Made by a program: the position numbers and the translations under genes
The notes under the pieces: model-generated
Databases searched by the model: none
What the model was told of the DNA's origin: nothing
What the model saw: only the letters and a program-made list of their open reading frames with translations
From: Epiperipatus broadwayi
Lineage: Eukaryota; Onychophora; Udeonychophora; Euonychophora; Peripatidae
Length of the DNA stretch: 64,000 nucleotides
Assembly: GCA_028023455.1 (NCBI GenBank)
Contig: JAQFVV010012416.1
Span: forward strand, 7,605,594 to 7,669,593
Direction of reading: 5' to 3'
Part shown: positions 45,525-57,243 of the stretch, piece by piece
Layout: every line of letters starts with the position of its first letter
Position numbering within the stretch: position 1 is the stretch's first letter

Positions 45525-47213
45525 ATTGTTGTCGCAAAAACTTAAATTTAAAAGTCAAAGAGTTTTGAAATAAAAGTTACAATTAATTAATTAAAAGAGG
45601 GGAGAAGGGATTTGCTTTAGAAATGTCAAACTAAAAGTTTTAAGTTTAAAGAGTTTTGCTAGAAACAATTAATTCATAGTTACGTAAAATTAAAAGAAGT
45701 TAAAGAGTTTATTATTATTATTAGTTGAAATATAACTAAAAGTTTTAAAATATAAATCTCTTTTTATTTAAGTTAGGGAAAAAGGTCATCTTATAAACCA
45801 AATAATGAATGATCGTAAATTATATACGTGTGTAAATGGTGAATTAACGTAAGTTTGTTTGTAAAAAATATATGTCTGATGGTAAATATAATAAATGTAT
45901 GCGTAATAAATATTAAAAAAAATGATATAGAAAATTATCATTAAAAAACAGCCATGGCTATTAATTAAAAATGTAAAAATAATACATTCATGATGGCTGC
46001 TAATTAACATCTCCAACAACAGGATTAAAAGCTTATCTTGAGGAATGCAATTAACAAGGAAGGAATTTTGACTATTGCTGGCAGACATCAAAACAACAAC
46101 AGGCCTTAAATATAAATAGTCCAGTTTTTCATCAGACAATCAGTGGAGTTGAGATTGAGAGTTCAGTTCAGTTGCAGTTGAGATTACATTTTAGTGGAGA
46201 TCAAATCAGTCAATAATGCAGTGTTAAAAAATATTGGAAACATACGACTTTCTCCAGCCTGAGTTCCAGTGAAACATCAATCTGCCCAGAATAAAGAAAT
46301 GCCTGCATAACAACTTGAAGAATCGCCATCAATATATAACTGTCTCCAAGAATAATACCAATGAATAAGCATTAATCCTCCTCAAAAAACTTCAAATCTA
46401 ATCGTTAGAAATACTTCATTAGAAACAGCAAACAGCAAGAAGTATCCACATTCTAAAATCCTAGATAATAGAATTTTTCTTATACTCATTTCTAAAGTAA
46501 CCATCACATTCATTTGAATCCTCCCAGAGTCAAGTAACATGAACTCTATATCATACATAAATGAACTATTGATGTGTGTATTTTAAATTTCAAATATTAT
46601 TTAATGCTTTGTTATATGATATTATAGTGTGTGAACTAAAATGTGCGTGATCTTTATACCAGTGTAATATTAGTTAAATAAGTTTTATAAAAGTATTTAA
46701 AATTAGTATCATAAATGTTAATTAAAATAAATTGTCTTTTAAACTTAAAGCTTAATTTTGTCAGTCAATTCTTTTGCCACTAATTAAAACAATAATTTAT
46801 TATTGATAACAAATAGATGAGCTAGTCATGGGTATATTGGGCATTGAATTAGAGGCCATTGTTTAAAGCATGTTATTTATCCTCTGGATAAGTAACTGGT
46901 GTCTGTGTTTATACAAAACAAAAAAGTGCTTTGAATGTGGTGTTGAATTCAACAGTCGAGAAGAAATCTGTTTAATTCAAATGTGGTCAGTTAGATATAT
47001 TTCACAGATATACCTGCTGGCTTGTATTCAGGTGCTCTTTGAGTACTCTCTTTCCTGCCTAAAGACCATGGTGGAGCAATATGTAAATTGCAAAGAATAA
47101 TATTGTACTATATTTTAGTCATATAATTTTGTTTTCATAAGATTATTTCATTTAAAGAGATGAAGTAAATAGTTTGTTTACTCCATTAACATTTGGTAAA
47201 CCATCCACCTGGT

Positions 47214-47216
<3 letters not shown>
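45525..47216 (+). mobile_element. Long LTR-like repeat (solo-LTR candidate), copy 1, 5' end missing
   Basis: Aligns over most of its length with the reverse complement of 57244-59145 (for example TTACAATTAATTAATTAAAA, CTTTCTCCAGCCTGAGTTCC, GTGGTCAGTTAGATATATTT in both). It ends CACCTGGTACA at 47216 and is followed directly by (TA)n. A TATA box (TATAAATAG, 46111-46119) sits in a conserved stretch of the U3-like part, and AATAAA motifs follow (for example about 46292). The first about 200 bp present in copy 2 are absent. No protein-coding capacity beyond a 76-codon accidental frame at 46870-47100. Confidence 0.6.
46108..46125 (+). promoter_or_regulatory. TATA box of the LTR-like repeat
   Basis: TATAAATAGTCCAG is conserved between both long copies (here and, inverted, at about 58432-58445) within otherwise diverged sequence. 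Its position in the middle of the unit fits an LTR promoter at the end of U3, with transcription expected to begin about 25-30 bp downstream. Confidence 0.5.

Positions 47217-47267
<51 letters not shown>
47217..47267. repeat. (TA)n microsatellite, about 25 units
   Basis: Uninterrupted TA dinucleotides immediately abutting the 3' terminus of the LTR-like repeat; both long copies of that repeat are inserted in TA arrays. Confidence 0.95.
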
Positions 47268-47270
<3 letters not shown>

Positions 47271-50200
47271 ACTTTAACAACAGTCTGAGGTATATAGAGA
47301 GAAAAAAACACAGCAGCACTCTAAACTGGCTACTATTGCTAAGTCTCTTTCAGATGCACTTTAAAAATCTCAAATATTTTAAGTTCTTTTATAGTGCAAA
47401 TTTGAAATAAGGAATGTAATTAATAACAACAATAATGGTAGTAATTATCTTAATAGAATACTCTTATTAGATTAAAATTATGGGGTTTGAAACTTTTTCT
47501 TTCAGGATTCATGTTATAATCTTAAATATCTTAAAACTTTAAATACTAGCTCAAGTTTCAATATTTTAGCTGTATCTCAGGTCAACATTATACTTAATAT
47601 AAAATGATAATTGTACTAGGTATTCCAAAATCTCATATGCAATATTTATTTAAGTTGTAAATAAAACATTTTGTATCATTTTTATAACTTTATTGTTGAT
47701 ATCTTGTACTTCAATCAAATATCGAAAGCAAATATATAAAACTAAATATATCAATATTTAGATGACCAATAATTATCATACAAATCATTCTTTTAAACCA
47801 TTTAAAAAATTCTCATGTATAAATATTTTATTTATCCAATACATGAGAATAGCTAAGTCTATAATCTTATAATGAACTAATTTATAACAATTACGTAAAG
47901 ATGAAATAATGCAAATGGCAGAAAGGCACGTTTTAAGCTATCCAAAGCATTACAAAAACATATTTAAAAATAAATAGGAATTAACAAAGCATATGTCTTA
48001 TTACAATACAAGTAAAATGCATAAATAAATCATGTAAATAATAATAATAGGTGACCATTGGAATGTACTTTTTTCGAAACAATGAATAATAAAACTTTAT
48101 TATTATGAGAATTTCTGGGCAATGAATGCAATAGTAATGGTAACAAAAACAGAAACATATTTTAATAATCACAAGATATTTATATACAACATGGATAAAA
48201 TATAAAATTTAGTACAATAGATATAAAAAAATAATATATTTTAATTTAACATATTAAAATAAAGTATTTGTACAATTTTACAATAAATACCCCCTTTAAG
48301 TATTTGCTACACAAATTTATAACCTTTGCATTATTTATCATTAGGTTTTCACAATTATCATCTGATACATTTCTCCAATGCTTTTGCACTAAGGACAAAA
48401 CAATAAATATATATGCTTATATTAAACCACTAGCATGAAGTATTAACTTCCTCATGATATCAACCGCATCTCAAAACCAATGTGATAAAGTATTTGTTTT
48501 TACATTTCAAAATAACATATTGTAGAAATTATAAATACATCATTACAATACAATTAGTACTTATAAGAGGTGAAGAAATAGATATAAGATACACGTTATA
48601 ATTCATAACAGCTTAAAATGTTAACTTGCAGTAACTAGCAAATAACCTTAAAATAAATGTGCCTTGAAAACACTCTTACGTATTTGATAATACATTTAAA
48701 TATTGCAATATAGGCAAAATAGATAATAAATAATATATGAATAGACACCCATTATCTATGTGCAGGCAGTGCCAAAATATTAACAAGTCATAATCTTTCT
48801 TTTATGGAGAGGCTAAATACATGCATTAGCAAGAGAAAAGATACCAACATCAATCATGAATTAACGTCCAACATCAAGTAGCATGTCAATACATAAATAA
48901 ACAAGGAGTAAATATAATGATAGCAATAATAATAATATATAAGTAGCCATTTACACACACTCATGTGTATAATAAAACATTTATTTAATTAATTAATGTA
49001 CATGAGCTCACAAAACATGGTGGTACAACAAACTACATTTTATAATTTTATACACTATTTAAATTTTATGAACTGACTTTCAGACACTCTGCGTGTTCAC
49101 ATATGTATCAAGTATAAAGGCACTTTTATCCTGCACCACAATTTCATATATCATATCAAATACTAACCAAAAGAAATCTTAATAATTATTAAAATAAAAT
49201 ATTTATCTGAATATATATTATGACCCTGTACAGTTGCACATTGTCATATTCAATTTCTTAACTTATGTGCTTGTGCTATTTTTTAAAAGAAAAAAAAAGA
49301 AATAAGAAAAAAAAGAAGATAAAATTTATTGTGAAAAATAAAATATGTTAGGATTATGCTATTTAAGTTGTGGTCTAATTTGTATAACTAATATTCAAGT
49401 AATTATAAGTATTAAATATAAAATTGGTAATGACAAAAGTGATTAGAATATGTAGCTCTAATAAGTAATTAATAAATATAATTTTAAGAAAAAAACTGGG
49501 GCTTAGTTTCAGCTTGGTTTTGTAAAAAATGAAAGTAAATGAAGTTAGATATAATATAAGACTGAGTAAAGTTAATTTTCATGCTTAAAAATTGCAAGCT
49601 AATTAATGGATTTAGTTATGTCATAATATCATTGCTAAATTTATTTTGTAAGTTGATTAATAAAAGCAAATTAGAAAGTATGTAAAGTAATTTCCTGTAT
49701 GTGTGTGTGAATTTATATGCAAGCATGGTGATTTATTAAAATGTTATTTATTATAAAGTTTATTTTAGTTTATTGATTTATTGAAAAATAAATGAATAAT
49801 TAACCCTGCCAAATTTTGCTATTTTTCTAATATTTCTGATGTTTTTCTTTGTCTCACACATCAACATAAAATATATGATAAAATGATTATTACTTATCAG
49901 AAAATAATAAATTTGATTTCATTTGGTAGATATTTTTGTTTACTACTGAAATAAATTTTAAATTTTCACATTTTCTGTAAATATTAAAAAATGAGATTGC
50001 ATTCAAAACAAAGAGTTTACATGTAGAAAGATTATTTTCAGTTTACAAAATCAACAAAATATTTGTTTTTTCTTAATATTTTTAAACATCCAAATGAATA
50101 TTTATTTATTTCTCTTATATCTAATGAATTATGCTTTAAAAGTTTAAATTTTTTGAATATTTATTGCAAAATTGTGATATTTTCTTACTTGTAAATATAA

Positions 50201-50439
50201 AGTAGACTGTTTACATCAAATCTAGTATTCTAATTTACTACAGGCCATATTTATGTCAGCTGCTAATATAATGTTATATTTTTTCTCTCTAGAGTATTCA
50301 AAATATTTATCTACAAATTACAAGAAAAAATAAAAATGCGTTTATCATGATAAAAAGAACTGATATAAGGAACAAAGAGCCACACATGATTCATGAGTTG
50401 CAGTTTGCCAACCCTATCTAAATCTTTGGATTTAATCTC
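47268..50439. other. No gene recognised
   Basis: About 3.2 kb of very AT-rich sequence. Frames are below 80 codons and one (47174-47410) merely runs through the microsatellite. No element families identified. Confidence 0.5.
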
Positions 50440-50665
50440 TCCCTTCAGATCCAAGGCTCCTCACTGATAAAATTTATAAACTAGAAACTAGTCTCAAGAT
50501 ATTGAGTGAGTAGCAGCAGATAGGGATTTTGATACCCTAATCTTCTAGCATTGATTGATTACTATGACTTGCATTAGATAGCACTATTGTATAGAAAAAA
50601 TCAGCACTTTGTTAGCAGATTGTGTATGCATAAAAATGGTGGTCATGTGATGTTATAGTGGTTTA
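50440..50665. repeat. Foldback repeat family F1, half copy
   Basis: Contains ACTAGAAACTAGTCTCAAG, TTGATTGATTACTATGACTT, TAGCACTATTGTATAG and GGTCATGTGATGTTATAG in the order of the right half of the 41.8-kb copy. The left half is missing. Confidence 0.7.
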
Positions 50666-51869
50666 TTTATATAGTTTAGCACTGAGATTTATTATATATA
50701 TGAAAAACTATGTGATTTAGTATTTAGATAAATGTATTTATTGTTATTAAAATTTAGATTTGAATTGGGGTGAAAATCTGAACATTTCTCACAGCCTAAT
50801 TACAATTTTTTTTTCCAGTTACATATTCTGTAACTAATCTAGATTACAAATTCACATTATTTAGTAAATGAATATGTGCTAATTTTAAATAAAGTTTAAA
50901 ATAAGAATAGAAAATTAAACTGTCAGTATTCTATTTCTGACTAGTCTAGCGACTATAGCCTTTTATTTCATTTTTTACAGAGTTGCTAGAAAGGATTTTG
51001 TTTTCCAATGGGCTACTTATATACTGTTATATCTATTACCTACATTATTTAAACATATAATTAAAGCCAATTGTAATGATTTTAAAATTGTATTTAAAAA
51101 TAATGTCCATTTTATATTATTTTAAGTTAAATTTAATCTGTTCCATTTTATATTATTCCAAGTTAAATTTAATCTCTTTAGAAAGTTATTTTTGCGTGAG
51201 AAGACAGATGAATAAAGTTTAGTAATATTTCCAAGATTAGCTAATTATTTAGAGCTTAAAGAATTTCTTAGAAATAACGACTTATTTACATTAATGAATT
51301 GTCATTAAGCACATGAAATATAAAAACTATATATATATATATATTCATTATTACTAATGGATTTTTTTCTCTACACATATTAAAAATGATTAGAAAAAAA
51401 TTAAAATTGTATAAATTTATGTTGCTTAAATGTTAAATTCCCAGCCTGAAATGCAAATATTAATTAAACAAATGTCTTGGAATTATCTAATGCATTCCTT
51501 TAATAAATAGTTCACGATTGAGATTACACAGGGATCCATATATATATATAGCAATAATTTTATTTTTCTTCGTTATATATGTAATAATTTTATCTATCAT
51601 ATATTATGTTTGGGGGGGGGGTATTCTTCTTTATATTATATTTGTTTGTATAAGTGCATTTTCAATGCTAAATGACCTATAGCTAATTTATTTCATTACA
51701 ACTTTGCAGTGAAAAAAGATTTATTTCATTACATTGCAGTCTTTGCACTTTAGCCAAACAATATTAAAATATTGTATAAAAAGAATTACCAGGCAAACTA
51801 ACATTGTCATATAAAACATTATATATATATATATATATATATAGTAGTAAATAATCATAACTTAACTAT
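50666..51869. other. No gene recognised; microsatellites and G run
   Basis: AT-rich. Two tandem, near-identical phrases TTCCA(T)TTTATATTATT...AAGTTAAATTTAATCT lie at 51107-51178. Short TA arrays occur at 51331-51346, 51538-51550 and 51821-51842, and a run of ten G at about 51611-51620. No gene. Confidence 0.5.
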
Positions 51870-53285
51870 ATGTAGATAAAGAAGTGAGACATGCTATTAA
51901 ATTTATGAAGAAAAAAAAGGTCCAGGTAATGACGGAATTATAATTGATTTATAAAAAGAAGCAGATGAAGAAATAGATTTTTTTTTGGCAAAGTTATATA
52001 CCAAATGCCTAAATGATAAAGCGGTGCCAGATGATTGGAAGAATGCAGCATTAATATTATTATTTAAAAAGAGTGATAAAGAAGGCATAGTAATTAAAGA
52101 CCTATCAACCTTTAATCAGGTTTATACAAAATTTTTACCATGATAATTACAACTCATCTACAGAGAACATTGGATTTCAACCATCCAAAAGAACAAGCTG
52201 TATTTAAAAGTAATTCTAGTACAGTAGATCATATCCAAGTATTGAGTGAAGTTATAGAAAGGACCAAAGAATATGAGTTGCCATCACACTTTGGATTTGT
52301 AGATCATGAAATGACATTTGATTCTATAAGCATTTCCTCAGTGATTAAAACATTGGATCATCAAGGTATAGAACCAGGATATTGTCATATTCTGAAGGAT
52401 ATTTATAAAAATGCACAGCAGCAATTAGATTATATAATGATATTGTAGTGCTACAAGAAGCATTTTGTGGATTAAAATGAAAAGCTAAAGGAGTAAAAAT
52501 GGAAATTATTTAAGTCATTTAGATTTTGCAGATGATGTAGTTACTTTTCCAAACAATGCTTTAGAGCTTCAGGAAATGTTGCAAGAGTTATCCTATAAAA
52601 GTATGAAAGTAGGACTAAAGGTAAATGTTAAAAAAGACTAAAGTAATGTTCAATGGATTTTTTCAAAATATGAAAATAATGATTAATTATGATGAGTTAG
52701 AAGAAGTTAACAGTTACAAATATCCTAGTCAGATTATTACTGCAGTTGGAAACATAATGGAAGCAATTAATCACAGAAGTAAACTTGGTTGGAGTGCTTT
52801 TGATAGAAAAATCTTGAATACTAAAATGAAGGTTTTTAATAAATATGTTTTACCTATTCTTACTTGTGGATCTGGGACTTAGATACTTGATAGAAGAGCA
52901 ATACAAAGACTTCATACCACTCAAAGAAGTATGGAGAGATGCACGTTAGGAGTAACAAAAAGAGAACGAAAATGCAATATACAGATAAGAAAACAAACAG
53001 GTATTACTGACATCATTTAAAAGAATTAAAAGACTGTTGTGAAGTTGAGATGGACATATTTCTAGAAGAGATGATAATAGATGGACAATTGAAATCTTAA
53101 ACAGGTTTCCAAGAGATTGTAAAAGACTCAGAAAGAGATAACATGTGAGATGGATGATGAAATAAGAAAGTGTGCAAGGGTGATATGGATAAAAGAGGCT
53201 AGAGATTGGAGAAAGTGGATTGAACTTGGAAAAACTTTCATCCTGAAATGGATTGATAATGGTTGACAATGATGATGGTGATAAA
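51870..53285 (+). pseudogene. RTE-like LINE, decayed reverse transcriptase copy
   Basis: Collinear with 37085-38570 of the open RTE copy: KKGPGNDGI region near 51910, TTHLQRTLDFNHPKEQAVFK (52140 onwards; QAGF changed to QAVF), FVDHEMTFDSISISSVIKTL (catalytic Asp kept). The QGDSISP block is then deleted around 52440, LDFADDVVTF is present near 52515, then VMFNGFFQNMKI, YKYPSQIIT and the C-terminal block. It ends in TGGTTGACAATGATGATGG, an RTE-like simple repeat tail. Deletions, stops and frameshifts make it dead. It represents an older member of the same family. Confidence 0.88.
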
Positions 53286-53584
53286 CTGAAATGTAATATA
53301 ACTCAGTGGCAGGTACAGTTACTTCCATTTTAATTGTATATGTGTAGGTATTTTTTTCATCAAATTTATACTTATATTTACATGTCCTTCTAAAAAATGT
53401 ACTAATTTATTTTGGCTTTAAATTTTTTTTTAGAGTTCCCAAATAGAAATGGTGATTCCTCCTTTATCATTCAATTCCAATTGCACAGTGCTATAATGCC
53501 TATATCCAATCAATAACAAACTTACATAGGGAATGTTCAATTGGAATTTTTATTGCTCTATTATAAGAATTAAAATTAGAAGTG
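53286..53584. other. No gene recognised
   Basis: Short AT-rich interval; nothing assignable. Confidence 0.5.
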
Positions 53585-53828
53585 ATTTAAACTCAGACTT
53601 TCAAGCTCTTTATAGTTATCCATTCCACATTATACAACCAATACACATGAGCACATACATGTGAAAAAGATATATGATCTCCAATATATGTATTTTATGT
53701 TGAACCAGCACTCATCAGTTGGTCCAGATCATCACCTCCCACACAGACATATAATCAATGCTCAGTTTATTTTGTAAGTTTAATGAACAGACTTCAATCT
53801 TCTTCACTCTCCAACTCTTCACTATATA
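53585..53828 (-). mobile_element. Hammerhead repeat, subfamily c, cut at a TA/TGTACCA boundary
   Basis: Minus orientation, blocks as in the other copies but diverged (GAAAGTCTGAGTTTAAATC end; GGAGATCATATATC after the cleavage site). Homology stops at about 53826 in CCAACTCTTCA, where TATATATATTGTACCA begins, i.e. another element has inserted or recombined there. Confidence 0.75.
53674..53732 (-). ncRNA. Hammerhead ribozyme relic with covarying stem I
   Basis: Minus strand: ATGATC-TGGA-CCAA (53732-53719), CTGATGA (53718-53712), stem II nearly paired, then AAAA where GAAA is required (G12 lost), cleavage region ATACATATA, TTGG-A-GATCAT (53684-53674). The outer helix is ATGATC/GATCAT where the main subfamily has ATAATC/GATTAT: both sides changed together and pairing is kept. 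The core mutation should abolish activity. Confidence 0.75.
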
Positions 53829-53971
53829 TATATTGTACCAGTCGAAAAACCCCTATCGATCCAACAAACCTCTGAACACAGGTAAAGTATCTCGAGTCTG
53901 ACCATGTACAAGATATATAAGTCAGGTACATCATGGATTCTGCCCTATTTACCTATATCCCCAGGTCAAAT
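53829..53971. other. Unidentified element beginning TGTACCA, interrupted by an hAT MITE
   Basis: Starts at a TA run with TTGTACCAGTCGAAAAACCC, the same type of terminus as the long LTR-like repeat, then unrelated sequence. It is continued after the MITE at 54338 (ends CAATAGCCTTTTTCGACAAT, partly complementary to the start). The nature of this element is unknown. Confidence 0.4.
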
Positions 53972-53979
53972 ATCTAATC

Positions 53980-54329
53980 CAGGGGTCCCCAATCTTTTTG
54001 CACTTAAGAGCACATTCTATAATACCAGCCAGGTGGTGGGCACCATTTATTTTTTCAATGTAAATTTATAGTTGGATATTGTTAATAATACACGAAGTAC
54101 AAAAAAATATTTATTTCAAAAATAAAATTTTAACATATAATTAATGTTTATATTTTTACACTGTAAAAGTATAGTATGCCTGTAATATAACAATAATTTA
54201 TACGAAATTTTAAAAATTAAATATATTTGTATCAGATAAATAATTTTTTATCATATTAGGATAGCAGCAGGCACATAAAATGATCTGTGGGCACCATGGT
54301 GCCCACGGGCATAGGGTTGGGGACCCCTG
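53980..54329. mobile_element. hAT-type MITE with perfect 8-bp target-site duplication
   Basis: 350 bp with terminal inverted repeats CAGGGGTCCCCAA(T/C)C at both ends (53980 onwards; complement ending at 54329). It is flanked by the direct repeat ATCTAATC at 53972-53979 and 54330-54337. The 8-bp duplication and CAGGGGTCCCCAA terminus are characteristic of hAT (Charlie-like) non-autonomous elements. The interior has a palindrome (GGGCACCATGGTGCCCAC) near the right end and no coding. The perfect duplication indicates a fairly recent insertion. Confidence 0.92.
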
Positions 54330-54337
54330 ATCTAATC

Positions 54338-57183
54338 AATAGCCTTTTTCGACAATACGATCGAATTCCTTTACTTTCACCATGCCAGCAGCTGAGTCTT
54401 AAAGCATGAGATTCATTTTTAATTATATATTTTAGTGAGAACTTGGGTGACTGATTTATTGATACATTTAAAATCAAAAAATAATTTAAAATAAAAGTAA
54501 ATAAAAATGATTCGATGAACACTGGAAGTTTTGGTTTTAGTTATATATATATAAAAATCATTAAGCATGGTATTTAACTCAAGCTCTTTAAAACAAAAAA
54601 TACAATCTTTAAATTAAATTTTATAATTATACAAGTTCATGACGACTTTATATTAGTGGTTAACATTTCATTTGTTTAGTTTCTATACTTTTACTTTTGT
54701 CTACATTTATTGCAAAAAAGATTTTAAAAATTAAATGATCACGGATTTTAAAATTATCCGTGCACATTTAATACAGGCTTATAGGATAGCGGTAGGTCTA
54801 AACATCTGCCTAACGAACATATACAAGAATGAATACTTTATTTCTACTTTACACAAGATTTAAACAAAACATTTGCTATCGAAACAGGCATTAAATAAAC
54901 GATTATAATAAGACTAATTTGACGTCTTACTCCACTAACATATATATGAACAAAATTGATTTTATTTCTCTTTTTAAAAATAATAATTTAGATTTTAAAT
55001 AACTAATGTTTTTCTGATATTAGTGGACTTTGCTGGAATAGCTTATAACCAACTTTACAGTGATTAAAACTGTAAGCTGTTATATAAAAAAATAGATCAG
55101 TTAATTATCAAGCAAACAAGCCACTTTAGTTGGACTTACAACTAAAATCAAACCGAAAACAAACAAAATATTTGATTACTCAGGTCAGAAATCCTTAAGT
55201 AGAATCAATTTCCCTATGGCTTACATATTAGATAGGCAAAAGAAAAGCAGAATAATGTCGGGTTAATAAATATACAAATACAAAGGAAAGAAGAAATGTA
55301 GGTAAGAACATACAGGCCGGATTACAGACACTCGTATGCCTATTCCAACGAAGAATAAAAAGGAAAATCGATACGTCCACATTTCATGTCCATATAATGA
55401 TAGGAGATAGGACTTATGGAGAGCCCTCATATTTGCCTATACGAATTATGCTGACAAACCAACTCTACCTCAAACACGTTATCCAATTCACAGATGTATG
55501 TGAAACCAGAAGCTAACACTGAAACACCAAATGAATGACGGTTTTAGAGCTGTCCATGATACTCCAAGCATTCTTTATTAACCTGAGATATTATAATCAT
55601 TAAATATGAATGAATTATAATTAAATAGCCTTAAATGATCTAATACTGCATAGAGACCAACCTGTGTAAACAACTACTCTATGTAAATATTTAACCTACA
55701 AAAGCATACATATAGAAATAAGGAAATTTAATTCTCGAATAAATCCCCCCTTCTCTTTTTCCTAACTTAAAAAAAAGGCATAATAATTAACTGATGCTAT
55801 CCAGCGGCGTTGTTACAAGGTCAAAATCTTTAGCATATTACTTTTGTTTTGAATTACAGAAATGTAAAATAATAGAATCCCATTCTGGGAAATCTATAAT
55901 AAATTTATTTAAAAATTATGGTAAGTTTATCTTTGAAATATATATATTCAACATTACTTCACTTGCAAAATAAAAATAGGTCAACTTATTTTACTTTTAT
56001 AATTAAATCGTTCTGTGTTAAAATTCCCTTCCCCTAATAAATATAATTTGCTCTTTTTAGCAAATTAGTCTCTTTAATTCCCTGCAAGTGAAGTTTGTCA
56101 AAATAAAAAAAAAAAATCCAATCATGAAATCTCATGCTCAACATTAATATAAAAACAAATAAATAAATTCATAGCTATTAATCAAAAATATTAAAACTTA
56201 TGGTGAGCTTGAATTATGAAACATTATAATTTAAAAGAAAAGGGTTAAAGAATCAGTTAAAAGATTTTCAATAAACAATAACTTTAAACATTCTTCTTTT
56301 TAGCTTTAAGAAAATTATATTTACGTTCTAATAATAGTTTCTTCTACCTTCTTAACGAAAGTATAAATTTTACGCTCTTCGGCATTTTATATTGGAGTTC
56401 CCTGGGATGAGTTCTGCAGGCAAACATTGGTGGCAAATGGATTCTTTGAAGGCATGTTCTAGCAGTAGTATGTCAGAAGGTTTCACATCTCAGGAGGGAA
56501 TGGGCAGTGATCTACCCTTTTTACTACTCGATCGTCATGGCATGGAGACTTCTAAATCTAAACTCTTTCTTTTTTTGTCTCTCTGTCTCTTTCTGTTTGT
56601 CTCCCTGTTGTCTAAAAAGGACCACTATTTATACCTTTTGATTTCTCTGCTGCCTGAGGTGATTTTCCTTTTGAAACAATAGAAATTATGCTTTTATTCT
56701 AATTTTAGAAAGTTTGTACCTTGATAAGGATCAATAGATTTCAATATAATTTTATGTTAGTTTTAGTTTGAGATAACGATATAGGATCTCTACTAATTAA
56801 TGAATAGAAATTCCAAAGTAAATGGATTTTTGGTAATTTTTAAGTTTTTTTTAATTTAAACATTTATTTTAAGCTTCCTATCGAGGTACAAATCTTTCAG
56901 AAAAGGCCATCTTGGATTCTTAAACTGAAAAAAAATAAAATATTTTAAACATACATATATACAAAATATATAAAAAAATTCAAAATTTATTACTTGAATT
57001 TTTTTTCTTTTTAATAATAAAAATAGAATAATTTAGTGTGTTAGTACAATTATATATATATAATTAACACTATCCAAAATAAATTTTAGTGATTTGTTCA
57101 GGATAGTTAAAAAAATTGTTAAAATGTTTTTTAGAATAATAAAAAAAAAAAAGCAAACATTAGTAAAATAAATGATTAGGTGG
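54338..57183. other. No gene recognised; two GC-richer blocks
   Basis: Mostly AT-rich. The block 55280-55600 and the block 56380-56690 are less AT-rich. The second has a TATA-like GTATAAATT at about 56360 and a 96-codon plus-strand frame (56392-56682) that begins as a plausible soluble peptide (Gly/Ser/Met-rich) and ends in a hydrophobic Leu/Phe/Ser stretch over pyrimidine-rich DNA. I recognise no protein family. It could be an exon or part of an unrecognised LTR. Confidence 0.3.
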
Positions 57184-57243
57184 GTCAGACTGTGAAACGG
57201 CAAATCTGAATCAGATTTACCATTTCAATATATATATATATAT

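Noticed and set aside
46870-47100. 76-codon cysteine-containing frame
   Set aside because: Lies inside the long LTR-like repeat; the paralogous copy at 57.4-57.6 kb does not preserve it as a protein.
47174-47410. 78-codon frame with Tyr-Ile repeats
   Set aside because: Translation of the (TA)n microsatellite.
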